Both the position numbers and the translations under genes were made by a program. Positions 40,351 to 51,931 of a stretch of 64,000 nucleotides of DNA are shown piece by piece (position 1 is the first letter of the stretch; each line of letters starts with the position of its first letter). The notes under the pieces are model-generated. The model did no database searches. It was not told the DNA's origin and saw nothing but the letters and a program-made list of their open reading frames with translations. Origin of the DNA: Ligula intestinalis (taxonomy: Eukaryota > Platyhelminthes > Cestoda > Diphyllobothriidea > Diphyllobothriidae); contig JAYGXS010000004.1 of the NCBI GenBank assembly GCA_036362985.1, positions 3,272,034 to 3,336,033 of the forward strand, read 5' to 3'.

Positions 40351-42717
40351 GTCAGTCTCTTATCTTAGTTTCCTTCGCCTTTGTCCCCCCTCCCTATTTC
40401 TTACGCACCCCCTTCGCTCGCCTCTTTTCCCCCTTCACACGTACTTCCTATTGCCCTTTAAAACCTTATCCTTCCTCACGCACTCTTCCTTACTTTCCGC
40501 CCTCATAGCACTCTTTCGCTCCTCGTCAATTTCCTTTCTCCCCTGAGTATAGCCAGATAGGATGAGCATTTAGCAATCGCATAATTTACTTTTCATAGCC
40601 GTTTTTCTTCTGACCGGCTAGAACTCAAGTACTTGGCAGTCCCACGCAAAAAAGAGGGGTGTAACTAGAAACAGTCTGTTCCGCTGTTCACACAAGTACA
40701 AAGACGTTAAAGGTACACAGATCCAGCCTAGGCTTAGTCAAAGTGCGCACACTGTCGGCCTCGACATATGACCTTCGAAACTGCCAAATGTAGAATTCGG
40801 ATAGTAAAACTCTAGGACGGAGCTCACTACTTAGACAAAGCGATAGGGAATCGCTCGAAGCCGAAAGCGTTCACCAGGTCTACGGGACTCCTAGCAATCT
40901 CCGACGCGTTCGACGAGCTGAAGGAATATTTTTGGCACAATTATTGGCCACGTCTTATGTTCGCTTAGATGATGTTTGAAGAAGCTATACCACCGGGAAA
41001 GGTGAAAATGTCCTATATTCAGATGACTTCGGTAACTCGAAAGCTTAAGCATCCATCTGGCCTACAATGAAAGTTGGTTGGTCTGTATGGCAAGAGCGCG
41101 ATCACTTCCTTCCTAGGAAATACCAGTAACACCACCACCGATGAATAAACTAACATCGTTTTTTTTCAATTTTGGATACAAGCAGAAGCAGCACCTTATT
41201 TTTACTTTGAAACTATATCTCTCAAATAAGCCGGTATTTGTATATAATAACCCCAAATAATTCCTACCTACTGGATAAAATGACAACGCAGGGAGCTCTT
41301 TGGGGCTACATCGACTGTGTTGAAGACTGCTAGGTCATTTTTTTCTTATCGCAATAATTTAGTTTTAAAACGCCTTTTACTAACACAGTCAACAAAGAAA
41401 TGCAGTTGTGGTCAAACTCGAAACTCAACCTCTACACGTATCCTGAATGCTATTCACATGTTGGAAACTGGATACAAATTCGCTTGGGATGCAACGGGAC
41501 TTGCCAACTTATAGGTTTTGGAAGCCATATAATGCAATGGTTCTAGAAGTACTTTGCGATAGCCAGTCAGAACAGGATGTGAGTCCAAAACATCGACCTA
41601 TTAGCGGAAACGATGAAGCAATATTAAATTGTTCCATGCGTGGTGAAAGTTGAACTGTTTTGCGTCAACTACGAACAAAATAGAATTTGTTGCATTTCCT
41701 TCAAAAAATTAGATATTTATGATACAATGGCGATTATTGATCAGAGTACGTGACATACCCGCCCCGGTAGGCCGTCAGGCTAAATCTACAGCCCTCGCAG
41801 GCGACCGCATAGCGACTGATAGCATATGCAGATAAATCAGTAAATGAAGGACAAGAAAGCCCGGAGTGACACGTTTTGGCTCATCGGGCTTCATCAGTCA
41901 ATCTCAAAAGTAATTCTTACCCAAACGAGTAACACCTAGGACGCGTGTTTAGCCGTACATGTAGTCGGAGCTGTGCATCAATTAAAATAAATTCAAAATC
42001 GGCTTCACACGGATCCCGTGCGTTACCTTAACGTGTGCGTGGAACTGTCGGGCCGCATTGCGGGAACGCCAACGTTTCTTATTGGACTCGTGTGCTGTTC
42101 GTCTATTGCCAGTCCAAACGAACATCTCAGAAACCAAACTGCATGAAAAGCAAATAAAACACTTGCCAAAAAAAACAAATCAAGACGAATTACATCTATG
42201 GTTAAAACGCCCAATTGTCTCTTTTAATGCATCATAGAATATAAATTTGTGCCCGTATGAAAATAATATGCCAAAACAGTCATATGACAGCCAAAAAATA
42301 ATCAAAACGATAAATGGAATACTAGCAATGTAAAATAAGATTAAGCAACATCAAAAGTAACATAACAACAACCAATAAAAATAAATTCGAAATAAAAACG
42401 CTTCATAAAATGATGACATAAAACAAACAGTATACAACAAACAAACATCACCAAACAAGACCTAAAACAAGAATAAGCACACATAAAAGTATAATAATTA
42501 AAAAAGATATGTATAAAGCAAAAAGTAAAAACAAAGAGACACGCTCAGACGTCCAAGAGGACGCGACCCGATAGTTCACTGCTTAACGTGTGTCTGTTTG
42601 TTTAATTTTTCGCTCATACGCTTCATGCACTGCCGTTGGCTAGAACAACACGTTTCTTTGTCCTTCACCAACCTGTCTGCAAACATTGATGTTCGCCATT
42701 TCAATTTCTTATTTTAG
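40351..42717 (+). other. nkx2-1: nkx2-1 intron 2 (phase 0, inside homeodomain)
   Basis: GTCAGT donor and TATTTTAG acceptor. The intron splits the homeodomain between Gln44 and Val45. It contains an antisense SINE near 41.8-41.9 kb and an A-rich, C-poor stretch at about 42.24-42.54 kb. No coding sequence was recognised in it. Confidence 0.85.
41763..41935 (-). mobile_element. SINE family A, diverged, in nkx2-1 intron 2
   Basis: On the plus strand, GACCGCATAGCGACTGATAG, CATATGCAGATAAATCAGTA, AATGAAGGACAAGAAAGCC and TTTTGGCTCATCGGGCTTCA are the inverse of the family tail and body. Confidence 0.5.
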
Positions 42718-44040
42718 GTAAAGATCTGGTTCCAAAATCATCGTTACAAGTGTCGGAGGGCGCACAAGGAAAAGGAGAATGTAAATCAACTCTTTGACTC
42801 CACAGTCGGCGGGCTTTCGGGTTCTGGTGAGGATCAACAGGATGGTGTAAGCAGTCCCAGTTGTACGTGCAGTGACATGGAAAGCAAAGACGGCAGCTCA
42901 CGGCAGCCCTCCGGTGGCATGGACGATCCCGCACTGAATGCATCCGATCGAAATTCCATGTGCGTTGATATGGCCACGCAGAACCCCTCCAAACCAACCC
43001 TCGGAGAGCGTCGACTGAAGGACTTCGCCGAGGACGCTGCCACGACCACCATGCGAAACCTCGCCCTAGCAGGAAGCGAGTTCTCACAGGCCAGCTTCCA
43101 CGCTGGCCTTGTGGAGCCTATGCCTCGGCTTCTGGACTATCAGTACGTGAAACAAGACTGCCCAGAGAGAGATCAATTTTTCGGTACCTGTGAAAGACCA
43201 GGTGCTTCGCGTCTGCTTCCTGCCGTGAACAACTATCCCTACATGAGCTTCATGAACGGGTATCATCCTCTACACAGCTTTGCAAATGTCCCAAAAGACG
43301 CCTACATGGGCATGACCCAGCGACCCTACGTCGAGGAGAGGCTGCGTGAACTGCCTGCAGACATGTATCGGCAGTACTTAAACTACACCAGCGGGGGTAA
43401 CCCAGGGGTCCCCGCGCCGCCAGTCAAGGGCATCGTTACAGCAGACAACTTTGAGAGTCAACTCTCCATGGACTTGGCTCAACCGGGAAGACTGGCGGGA
43501 GTAGCCGCTTCCCTCTTGGGTGCCTCCATGTCGGGCGAAACTCTATATCCACCCGCACCATCCACCTCTTCTCCCTACGCCACCGCCGCCTCATCCACGA
43601 CCAGCAACCTTCCCTTACCCCTACCTGCTTATTCATCGGCCAGTACGGTGCTGAACGCCACTAAGCCGGAAGACGGGGATACGACAGAAGCGAGGTTTTC
43701 TTCTCAAGGCACTGCTGGCAACTCTTTATGTGGCGAGTCCTCGGGCGAGGAGGCAGCTGCCTCAATGGCACGCTACCTGGCTATCGTCAAATCAGAATCC
43801 GAAGTGATCGCAGCAGTTGCCGCCGCGGCCGTTGCTGGTGCATCTTCCGCCGGAGAGACGAAATGGCCGACCTATGAGTCGAGGGCGCCAACCACTACGG
43901 ATCGTGAGCAGGTGACTCTGAGTGATATCTCCTCCTCCTCCACCAACACCACCTCGAAAGCACAGGTCTTCAGCTCCACTGCCGCCTCCCCTGCTCATCT
44001 TACTGTCCCCTCCTTCCCGTCCGCTGAGGGAAGCAATTGA
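42718..44040 (+). CDS. nkx2-1: Nkx2.1-type homeobox gene, last coding exon with recognition helix and C-terminal domain
   Basis: The acceptor TTATTTTAG is at 42709-42717. The exon opens in phase 0 with VKIWFQNHRYKCRRAHKEKE, which is the recognition helix and the end of the homeodomain. Trp48, Phe49 and Asn51 are present, and so is Tyr54, the residue diagnostic of NK2 proteins. The frame then runs without interruption for about 420 residues to TGA at 44038-44040. This tail is rich in Ser, Thr, Ala and Pro and has aromatic patches (DMYRQYLNY, YPYMSFMNGYHPLHSF). No NK2-specific domain was recognised in it. With the other exons the protein is about 745 aa, roughly twice vertebrate NKX2.1 (about 370 aa). 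No canonical AATAAA was seen in the few hundred bases after the stop. Confidence 0.95.
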   Translation, partial: VKIWFQNHRYKCRRAHKEKENVNQLFDSTVGGLSGSGEDQQDGVSSPSCTCSDMESKDGSSRQPSGGMDDPALNASDRNSMCVDMATQNPSKPTLGERRLKDFAEDAATTTMRNLALAGSEFSQASFHAGLVEPMPRLLDYQYVKQDCPERDQFFGTCERPGASRLLPAVNNYPYMSFMNGYHPLHSFANVPKDAYMGMTQRPYVEERLRELPADMYRQYLNYTSGGNPGVPAPPVKGIVTADNFESQLSMDLAQPGRLAGVAASLLGASMSGETLYPPAPSTSSPYATAASSTTSNLPLPLPAYSSASTVLNATKPEDGDTTEARFSSQGTAGNSLCGESSGEEAAASMARYLAIVKSESEVIAAVAAAAVAGASSAGETKWPTYESRAPTTTDREQVTLSDISSSSTNTTSKAQVFSSTAASPAHLTVPSFPSAEGSN

Positions 44041-44554
44041 AAAACGCGGATCACAATGTAACCTCATTTGATGTCTGTTCTTAACTGTTAAACTCCCCTC
44101 TGCATGGCTTTCTGCACCTAAAAAAACCTTTTTGCACTCTATGGGTAATTTCAATTAGAAATCTGTAGGCGCATGGGCATGCCACCCCCCCCCATTCTCA
44201 CCTTTAACTTTTGATGTTCGGTTGGACGCATTAATTTATCAGCCCACTTGTTTACTTTGACATTTTTATTTTGAATTGTTTGCTTGTAATATTTAGTTTG
44301 TTGCGGTATGCAGCTCATGCTTATAAAAAGCCAGAAAGTCAGTTTCTTCCTGATTGCAAGCCTTCCCTACGTGGATGTTTTCCGTGTAATTTGAACTTAC
44401 GGAAGTACTGGGGAAGAATTAGGAGGCAATAGGTGACGGTGTGCATAACTAGGTATTTGATCTAAATAGAACAGGAGAACAGGCAGCCACCCGCGACAGA
44501 GGTGTCTTTCACGAATTAAGGCAAAGGTTCGCATCCCAGGTATGTGCATAGATT
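44041..44554 (+). other. nkx2-1: nkx2-1 3' UTR and downstream
   Basis: AT-rich sequence follows the stop. No AATAAA/ATTAAA signal is clear, so the 3' end of the transcript cannot be set. Confidence 0.5.
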
Positions 44555-44640
44555 GAGAAGAAGCAGTTCCGATCACAGGAATTTTAGTTTTATTGGTCTG
44601 AGCTTTCGAACTCTTGTGGCAGTCCATCGTCAGAGATAAA
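44555..44640 (-). repeat. PLE-type 3' end
   Basis: The minus strand reads CTCTGACGATGGACTGCCAC, AAGAGTTCGAAAGCTCAGAC, CAATAAAACTAAAATTCCTG, TGATCGGAACTGCTTCTTCTC. It has the CTGANGA..GAAA spacing and the TTCTTCTC edge of the family. No PLE coding sequence adjoins it. Confidence 0.5.
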
Positions 44641-44764
44641 ACCGTCAACGGAAGCAAGCAACATTTGTAGGGGGAAGGGAACAATCAGCCGTCAAGGAAA
44701 GCAGACAAAAATTTTACAGGGGAAGGTGCCAAGTAACCGTCAAAGGTCAGAGGTGTCTTTGCAC

Positions 44765-44935
44765 CGAATTCCAGTGGAAATAGGGCTAGGGTGAACTTGA
44801 GGCTTACGAATAGCCTTAGGGTAAATTTGAGGCAAAATGGGACAGCGATTGGAACTACTGTTTATATTTGTGTTATGGTTGGTGTCGGAATTAGGGTACG
44901 GGACTATATACCCTTCCTAGAATTATGCGTATGGT
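44765..44935 (+). repeat. telomere-like TIR element, copy 6 (partial)
   Basis: CTTTGCACCGAATTCCAGTG, then AGGGCTAGGGTGAACTTGAG, CCTTAGGGTAAATTTGAGG and GGTACGGGACTATATACCCT, TCC, following the order of the complete copy. Confidence 0.5.
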
Positions 44936-45194
44936 CAACTTTAATGCGTGGAGGGGCCGTTGTTATTTCATACACTGTTTACGAGGCCGTATATATCATA
45001 CTAACCGTAATTTACGTATGAGATATGTTGATAGGTTATTTCACAAGAACAAAAATGTGAGGGGACTCAGTAACTGATATAAATTTCTCGCACGCCTAAC
45101 GGTTGACTTCATACTCCAGTTAGCAGCTCGAGCCTGAAATCGAGAGACGAAACAGAACGTTTATGGATCTTTTTTTTCGATGTAAACGGACAAG

Positions 45195-45350
45195 AAAAGA
45201 AGCCCGAGGCCAAGGCCTTAGAGCGTTAATCTTCTGAAAAAAATGTTGCGGGTTCGAGCCTCGGGTACGGCCCCACCTGGGACTGGGTGTGACTGGTTGA
45301 TGACGGCTACTGAGCCATAAATGGCCGTTCCAGCCTCGCTTGTTTCTACG
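45195..45350 (+). mobile_element. SINE family A
   Basis: The head ends GCCTTAGAGCGTTAATCTTC, the B box is GTTGCGGGTTCGAGCCTCG, and the body GGTTGATGACGGCTACTGAG, CCATAAATGGCCGTTCCAGC, CTCGCTTG follows. Confidence 0.75.
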
Positions 45351-48300
45351 ATTGAAAAGTCGTGTTGGCAAACGATCGTCAGGCCAGTACATGACATGGG
45401 GAATAAAATTGGTCAATTAATTACAGCGATTATATAATCGTCAGGTTAGGGAGGGGGAGGAAAAGGGTGGGGGTAATAAAGCAGCTGAGTTTTCCCTCGT
45501 CTCCTGACGCGGGCGCCTGCGCGGGCAGGCGATGCTATTTCTGAATCAATTGTTTTAGACAATTTGGCTATGGAAACACTATTGGGTGGGCTGCCGCTAT
45601 AAATTGTGACCTGTCAATGTGTTCACAGATTACTGACAGGGAAATGGTCGTCAGCAAGAAGTGCGCAGCATTCTGCGTCCGGATGGTGGGGATTAACAGC
45701 GTCGATATGACAACGCTTGGCGACCCACACGCCGCCGAATTGATAGGGTTTCATGGCGTAATGGTAGCGCCTTGACACCGCGCCAGTGTCACGCAGATTT
45801 TAAAACCTCACGACGTCTAATTTTAATTCTTGCAACAGTTGATGTGCTGTTAAACCTCCAGGCTACTTGTTACATCAACTATGCCAAAGGTCACTCCAAT
45901 TAGGGCAGCAATTATGGGACCGAGAGTGAAATCCGCCCACGCATATTTCAGAAGGCCACACAGCTAAATAATCGGGCCCAAGTTTATTTGGTCAATTATA
46001 CTTCCAATTTTAACGCGTCGAAGGAAGGCGAGAGTACCTTGGATTGCACTGAAATGCCTTAGTCTTTTTCAAAGCATGCACTGAATCACTGTTGTTGTCG
46101 GATGCGAAGATGTTTACCTGACAGAGAAAAGGGGCTACTATGAAAGCTAATTGCGGCTTCACTGTAAGCATTCTCTCAGGAACTAAGATAAAAAGAAGTA
46201 TTCATCGCGTGTAGCTGAAAATTCGCGATTGCAGCGGATCGGGGGTGAACCCAAGACACAACTGGAAAATCATCTATGGCCAGCCGAAACAGCGTTCCAG
46301 ACCATAATATTGCAGGTGTGGTTTAAGACGAAACTGTCCATCACATTTCCTGTTATCTTCTTGGCAACAGTTAATGACGGCCGATTGATAAGCGAGGATG
46401 CCAGGGTGGACCCCAGAGGCCGACCGTTACGCCTTGTTGGGTCCAGCAATAGAGTTTTTAGGTCACCTCGCAATACAATCTGCATTTTTACGAGAGACTG
46501 CTGTTTGACACCATCTAGTTGACCCGCAGATATAAAAGAAAGTGACACTTACACTGGAAAAGGTATGCATACTTTCGCAGAGCATGTGTTGTTCTAGCTG
46601 CGGTTAATGTTTGTGAGTAATTAACTATTGTCGTATATGGGTGCTGTGAAACTTAGATGGGGCCGTTCAAACCACGTCGAACCTTATTACATCCTGAGTA
46701 CCGCGTAGCAGAGGAAAGAGAGAGATAGATTTTCTCGGGTGTTTTGAAGTAACCAGAGTACTTTTTCGAACAAACATTGTGGGAGAGAAATAAGAGACAT
46801 GAAAAAGTATGCAAGAAAAATCAAAACAGACTGCAAAATTAATGTTGAATTTATCGTCTTACTTTTTACTCCTTCTTAAAGGTGTTTCAGTATGAAGAGA
46901 CAACACAAAATAAGGCGGTATTTCCTGCCAAGGTATTAGAAAAACGCATTTAATTGTCAAGAAGATCTTTTTGCCGAAATTTGCGTAGGAACAGCTTTAA
47001 AAATCAACCGGAGAAATTTTGTGAATAACCTTAGGGACGGCGATCATCGTAAAAGTTGCAGAATGTTGAGACAGCTGTTTTAAGGAAAACGACCTCAAAG
47101 AACAGATATTTGATCCGGAGCTGCAACACTAATGTCGACCGTAGGGAACATGAGGCACGGACGAAAATCCTGCTGACTGTGGCCTAAAGTGTTTCCAGTA
47201 ATATGGTTTGTATCTATCCCACGTACATACAGGGCGAAGGGTCGCATGACGAAATGATTCTTTATCTGTGTGAAGTGAGGTTTTTAGATGGTGTAGCTTG
47301 AACGACCTAATATTGATTGTCAAGCTCCTGCTGAACGCAGATTAGCACGTTGTCTGTGCGCATATTAGTGATGACCGCCAGACGGATCAGAAAGGGACGC
47401 TGGGGAATCACTGGGACCCCTCTACCCGCAGGATCGTTGCACCGATTACTTGCCCATGCCCCCTACCCCCTGTAATCTGGGTGGTGGTGGTGGTGGTGGA
47501 GGGGAAGGGGAGCGCAATTTCTTTCTCCGCCCTTTCGCGTTCGTGGACCATTTAGAGGACCCTGCCGACTAAAAGGACAAATCGATAGTCTTAATTGCCC
47601 CAGGAGACCGCTTCGCACCCGCGAGCTGGCGGGCGCGTGGCGGTAAGTGAGCCGCCTGCTAATCCCCCCCCCCCCCCCCCCCCCCAACGCCGGCGCCTCC
47701 CTCGTCTCCCCACCCACTGTGAGTAATTAATCTAAGGAAGATTAAAACCGACTCCTGCATTGGGAGACCGTCGACCGCCCACAGGAGGCCGAGAACAATC
47801 GCACTAGTAGCTAGTACATGAAGCCAAAATAAGCTTAGTTTTCTTTAGGGGAGGGGAGGACATTTGAAAGGGAATCATCAGCGCGAAAACGAGGTAGAAA
47901 CGCAGTGCAGTTCGCTCTATTGCTGCCGCATAAGTATAATTCAGGGTTCATCTACTGCTGTCAATTAAGCCAGGCCTCATTGAGTAAACTGTGCCTGGTT
48001 TGGATTGTAAGTTTAAGTTCAGCGTCGCTCCCACATCTTCTTAGTTCTCGCCAGGGTTAAAACGAAGAAAAATCAGTTGGTTATGTGACTGAATGACAGT
48101 GTTATTTGAGCAGGCTGTCCGATTAACAGATATCATGACTCAATGAACCTTAATTCACTATGATTATTCTTACATAATAACGGAAATCACATGCGCTTTT
48201 CCGTAGGAAATTAATCAGTTGTCAGTGGAGGCAACTGCCTAAGTCTAGCTTAATTGTGTTTAAAAAAGGAGGATAGGCACAACGTGTTTTAAAGGCAGTC

Positions 48301-48514
48301 TTGTAGAGAGCTTAGGTTTAGGCACGGGGATAAGTACGCCAATGGGACTTCATGCAAGGCTACCTGCGATACGGACGGTAACTATTCCTGGGTCCAAAAA
48401 AGGAGCCCAAAATTAGATTACTAAAAAACGTGAAAATTCGAAGACCAGATATCTTATCGGTTTCATTCTCCCCAAAGAGTCTGAAGGAACAGGGACGAGT
48501 TCATGGGCTCAAGT
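45351..48514. other. no recognised gene
   Basis: Contains a tRNA-like piece near 45755-45775 (CATGGCGTAATGGTAGCGCC), (GGT)n at about 47480, poly(C) at 47664, and a telomere-like edge fragment at 48300-48420 (TTAGGTTTAGGCACGGGGAT). Confidence 0.5.
47664..47685. repeat. 22-bp poly(C) tract
   Basis: Twenty-two consecutive C, about 180 bp from a (GGT)n run near 47480. Tracts like this are often mis-sized by sequencing. Confidence 0.95.
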
Positions 48515-48600
48515 GTAGTTAGACTGATGTTTCGGAGATACTCCTGGTTCCATCATCAGAGTAATGTGGTCGTTCTTCCTGTCGATCGTGACTATTTGAA
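48515..48600 (-). repeat. PLE-type 3' end with best-preserved hammerhead-like core
   Basis: The minus strand (48561 to 48521) reads CTCTGATGATGGAACCAGGA, GTATCTCCGAAACATCAGTC. CTGATGA, GAAAC and a following GTC are all present, and GGA/TCC can pair. No PLE coding sequence adjoins. Confidence 0.5.
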
Positions 48601-50769
48601 CATTGACGCCTGCCGGGTATTAAAGCAGTGATCGGTGCGCGAAGAGAACCAAGAGTGTTTCCTAAACGTCAGTCTAAATCAATAGATGAAATGCATACTA
48701 CTTAAGTAGGCGATTTTTATCGAGTGCTATTTTTGCAGGCGGTATCCGAACTGCTGTGAACTTGTGTCACATTATGATCAATATTACAACACTACTGAAG
48801 TAATCTTCCCAAATCATAAATAAATTTCAGAATTTCAATGAACATTCCATAAAATCGGTTGCTACTTGAATTTGTGTATGTTCTCCTTCAGTTGCTTGTT
48901 TTTCATTGTCTTGTCCTAGGCTGCCGTAGGCGGACAAGGAGCATAATAACAGACCGTGAACAACAATTGAATGTGAAAAGGTCAACTTTGATATCTTCCG
49001 TTGTTAGAAAGAAACACCTGTGAACTTACAAGGCGCCAAATGTGTTACGAAAATGAACAACCTGAAAAATGCATTAAAACCACCCAACAAGTAAAAAATG
49101 AACTGTGAATAAATGAGTCTAAAATATGGACGCACAAATTCATACATTCGAGATGATTGAGGCTATTTTATGACAAAAGAGGAACATCAGATGGGGACAA
49201 ATGTATGCACAACTCTGTACAACGCTGGGGGCTGCAGTCTTCTCGCATCTCTCAAAAGTTGAAGATATCCTGGGAGGCAGTCTTAATCAGTACGATGTGG
49301 TTTTTTTCATCGCCTTATTTTTCTCTATGGGGAATTCACGAGGTTTCTTGTAAACTGCACACATACACACCGATGCACTGAATACCTCATTTTCTTACTC
49401 ATTCCAGGACGCGTGGTGTGCTTATCACCGCCGAGTAACTCGAGTTCTGACGGGGCTCAAATGACATACAACGATGCCCACAAAGGCAGGGCTTCTGAAA
49501 GGAAGATCAGCATTTGCACTGCCAAGCCTATTGATCATCTTCCATGCGATCTAGAGGAGGCATTGTCTGGGCCAAGAAGTGAAGGTTGCACCTAGAACAG
49601 AAGAACATTCGTTGTGACTTGGCTTTTGAGTTATTCGACATCCCCAATGACCCACAGGGGACCATGTGTGACCACGACCACTGATTACACTTTCGTCTTT
49701 CGGAGCAGACTCAGTATAGTAGCTGATAGGCATTGGGCTAGACACCATTTCTAACGTGACACTGAACTACCTAGATTAAATTGAGGCTTTAAATACGCAA
49801 ATATTTATCATACGGATACCATAGGTATTATGTGAAAGTCCGGACATGCGCGTTTTTCATCGATATTATGCCACTGTATGATGCTCTTGCGAAAGATTCG
49901 GCTCATTATAAGCTCGGTTTCAATCTGATCTTATTTTGTTTCTGATTAAATTAATGCATCATCAACAAGAGGCCAAAAGGCGGATCTGCGGGGTTCTAGT
50001 AAGAAGCAAATTTGTTCAAACGTTGCATATAGCAATGTACATAAAAACCGGTTAATGACCTGGAAGTTTGAATAAACGACGAAAACACAACGTGAGGCAA
50101 AAAAGGACGTAGAGATGTACAAATCGAAAAAAAACAACAACAACAACATTTATTTACTATATTTTAATAGTTAAATCGCTTTTGTTTGGATAAAGGAATG
50201 CATTCATCTTCTGCTTCCCTGTCAGTCCTCGTAAACAGTTTCGTCCAATATTCAGAAATTACCGGAGCTGCGAACGAGCATTTGGAAGTTGGAGAAGCCT
50301 CATCCCGACGTGATTTGAACCGACAGCTCTCTGATCTGAGGTCTGGTGCAATATCTTTGCGTTATAGAATCACATAGCTCCACCCAAGTAACTAGTTTTG
50401 AAGGCTAAGATAGGTAAGGACTACCAAATGTACCGAACTAGGCCTCACCTGTATTTGACAACCGTTTTTAGATGGGGGAGGGGGGGGGTTTAGCTCCATT
50501 GGGTGTGGAATTAAACAGTACGCTAGTGAACGATGTCGTCGGTAGCGGCAATTTCTCCATCGATGCAACCGACACGTAGTACTCTCCTATTGACACCTAA
50601 ACTTTTGGAAAAATAATAAAAGCCATTCACTGCTCACACCTTGTTTAGATCGTTGCACAAACTGCCCATAGTTTTAAGCTGCAGTAGAGTATTATTCTTT
50701 TAAATCACTTGAGTACACGTCGCACCTCAGTCAGAGGTAGGGTGAAATCCTCACCCCGATTATAACAAT
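48601..50769. other. no recognised gene
   Basis: ATACTACTTAAGTAG at about 48697 also occurs at 13.95 kb. A G-rich run lies near 50475. No coding match. Confidence 0.5.
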
Positions 50770-50870
50770 AAAAACTATTGAGAAGAAGCACTGGTAATCG
50801 CTGGGACAATAAATTGATTTGCTTGAAGTTTTGAACTCCTTTGCAGATCCATCATCAGATACAGTAACAG
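50770..50870 (-). repeat. PLE-type 3' end
   Basis: The plus strand GAGAAGAAGCACTGGTAATC, GCTGGGACAATAAATTGATT, then GAAGTTTTGAACTCC and GATCCATCATCAGATAC is the inverse of the family end. GAAA has become AAAA on the functional strand. Confidence 0.5.
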
Positions 50871-50984
50871 AAATTATGATAGATTGGGTCTCGCCAATCG
50901 TTGTGCCTTGGGGCACACTCTCGAGTCTCGCCAGCAATCACATGGCGACTAGTAATTTTGGCAGAATGACTCTACCGACAAATA

Positions 50985-51115
50985 CAAGGCAGAGTGGAGT
51001 GACCATTTCTGGCTCATTAGCCGTCAGCAGCCAGCCATATCCAACCGCAAAAGTTGTAACACCCAAGACTCACGACTTCTTGGTTAGGAGGGTCAGTCTG
51101 CCACTAACGGTAACC
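50985..51115 (-). mobile_element. SINE family A, inside short inverted repeats
   Basis: The plus strand AGAGTGGAGTGACCATTTCT, GGCTCATTAGCCGTCAGCAG, CCAGCCATATCCAACCGC is the inverse body; the B-box area lies near 51065. Flanking copies of GGCACACTCTC-like sequence at about 50908 and 51137-51153 are inverted. Confidence 0.65.
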
Positions 51116-51237
51116 GCGGTGTGGCTGCTGCTAGTGCTTGAGAGTGTGCCTTAAGGCACAGTGGGACGAGCGAGTCCCGAAACGATCGGCGAACGTCCAT
51201 CCACCTACCTTTGTTCATATCTCCCAGAGAAATCGAT

Positions 51238-51311
51238 AAGACAAGGAGCTCGTGATGCAGTAAGTGAAGGCGTTAGGCTTCGAATCAAAAGGGTGTGGGT
51301 TCGATTCTGGG
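51238..51311 (+). mobile_element. SINE family A, head half of a SINE split by a LINE
   Basis: The tRNA-like head CGTGATGCAGTAAGTGAAGG, CGTTAGGCTTCGAATC and the B box GTGTGGGTTCGATTCTGGG are present. The body resumes at 51944 after the LINE fragment. Confidence 0.55.
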
Positions 51312-51319
51312 GTGACTCG

Positions 51320-51931
51320 CACATCGATGCTGCTCGCTGGGATTTCTCAATTCTTCGAAAGCGCCTATGGACCCGACGTGACATCTCCATCGTCGTGAAC
51401 ATGCGTGTATACCGTGCATCCATCCAGTCGGTCCTCCTCTATGGGTGTGAATGCTGGGCTGTGTGCGTTGAAGATTAGCGAAGACTGGAGGTCTTTGACC
51501 ACTGATGTCTGCGGACAATTCTGCAAGTTAGGTATAGCGCCTTCATCTCGAATGAGACAGTCCGCACGCACTGCAATCGCATCACGAGGATATCTCAGGC
51601 CATGCAAGAAAGCCGACTGAAGTGGTTTGGACACGTTCTCCGTGGTCCGCTCCACGAGCTTAGCTTTGCTGTCCTCGACCCGGCATCGCAGCCCACCTGG
51701 AAGCGTCAAAGATGAGGGCAACTGAAAACGTAGATTGACACTGTCCACCAAGACATGGAAGCAGTCCTTGGACCTTTTATCTTCGGTCTCCGTCGCTGGA
51801 GAAGAGACTGTATGAAACTCTCCAGATCCGCTGCCACCAATCGTTAAGCATGGCGAAGTACCGTTCGTGACATCATTGAGACCTGCTAGATCAGGTATGA
51901 TCACAGCCCTAACAAGTACAAATACAAGTGA
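51320..51931 (+). pseudogene. RTE-like LINE C-terminal fragment inserted into a SINE
   Basis: The plus-strand frame reads DAARWDFSILRKRLWTRRDI, MRVYRASIQSVLLYGCECWA, then stop, RRLEVFDH, stop, CLRTI, and FISNETVRTHCNRITRISQA, SRLKWFGHVLRGPLHEL. Later, in another frame, come QLKT*IDTVHQDMEAVLGPF and IFGLRRWRRDCMKLSRSAAT, then STVRDIIET and NKYKYK. That order (RVYRA--SVLLYGCETW, LR-ILR, RL-WFGHVLR, GGQ-KTW, RW-RDC) is the C-terminus of an RTE-type LINE. It has at least two in-frame stops and a frame change. The RT palm is missing. Confidence 0.75.

Noticed and set aside
43792..44154. 120-aa minus-strand frame over the nkx2-1 3' end
   Set aside because: Shadow of the Ser/Ala/Thr-rich tail that runs past the stop by chance.
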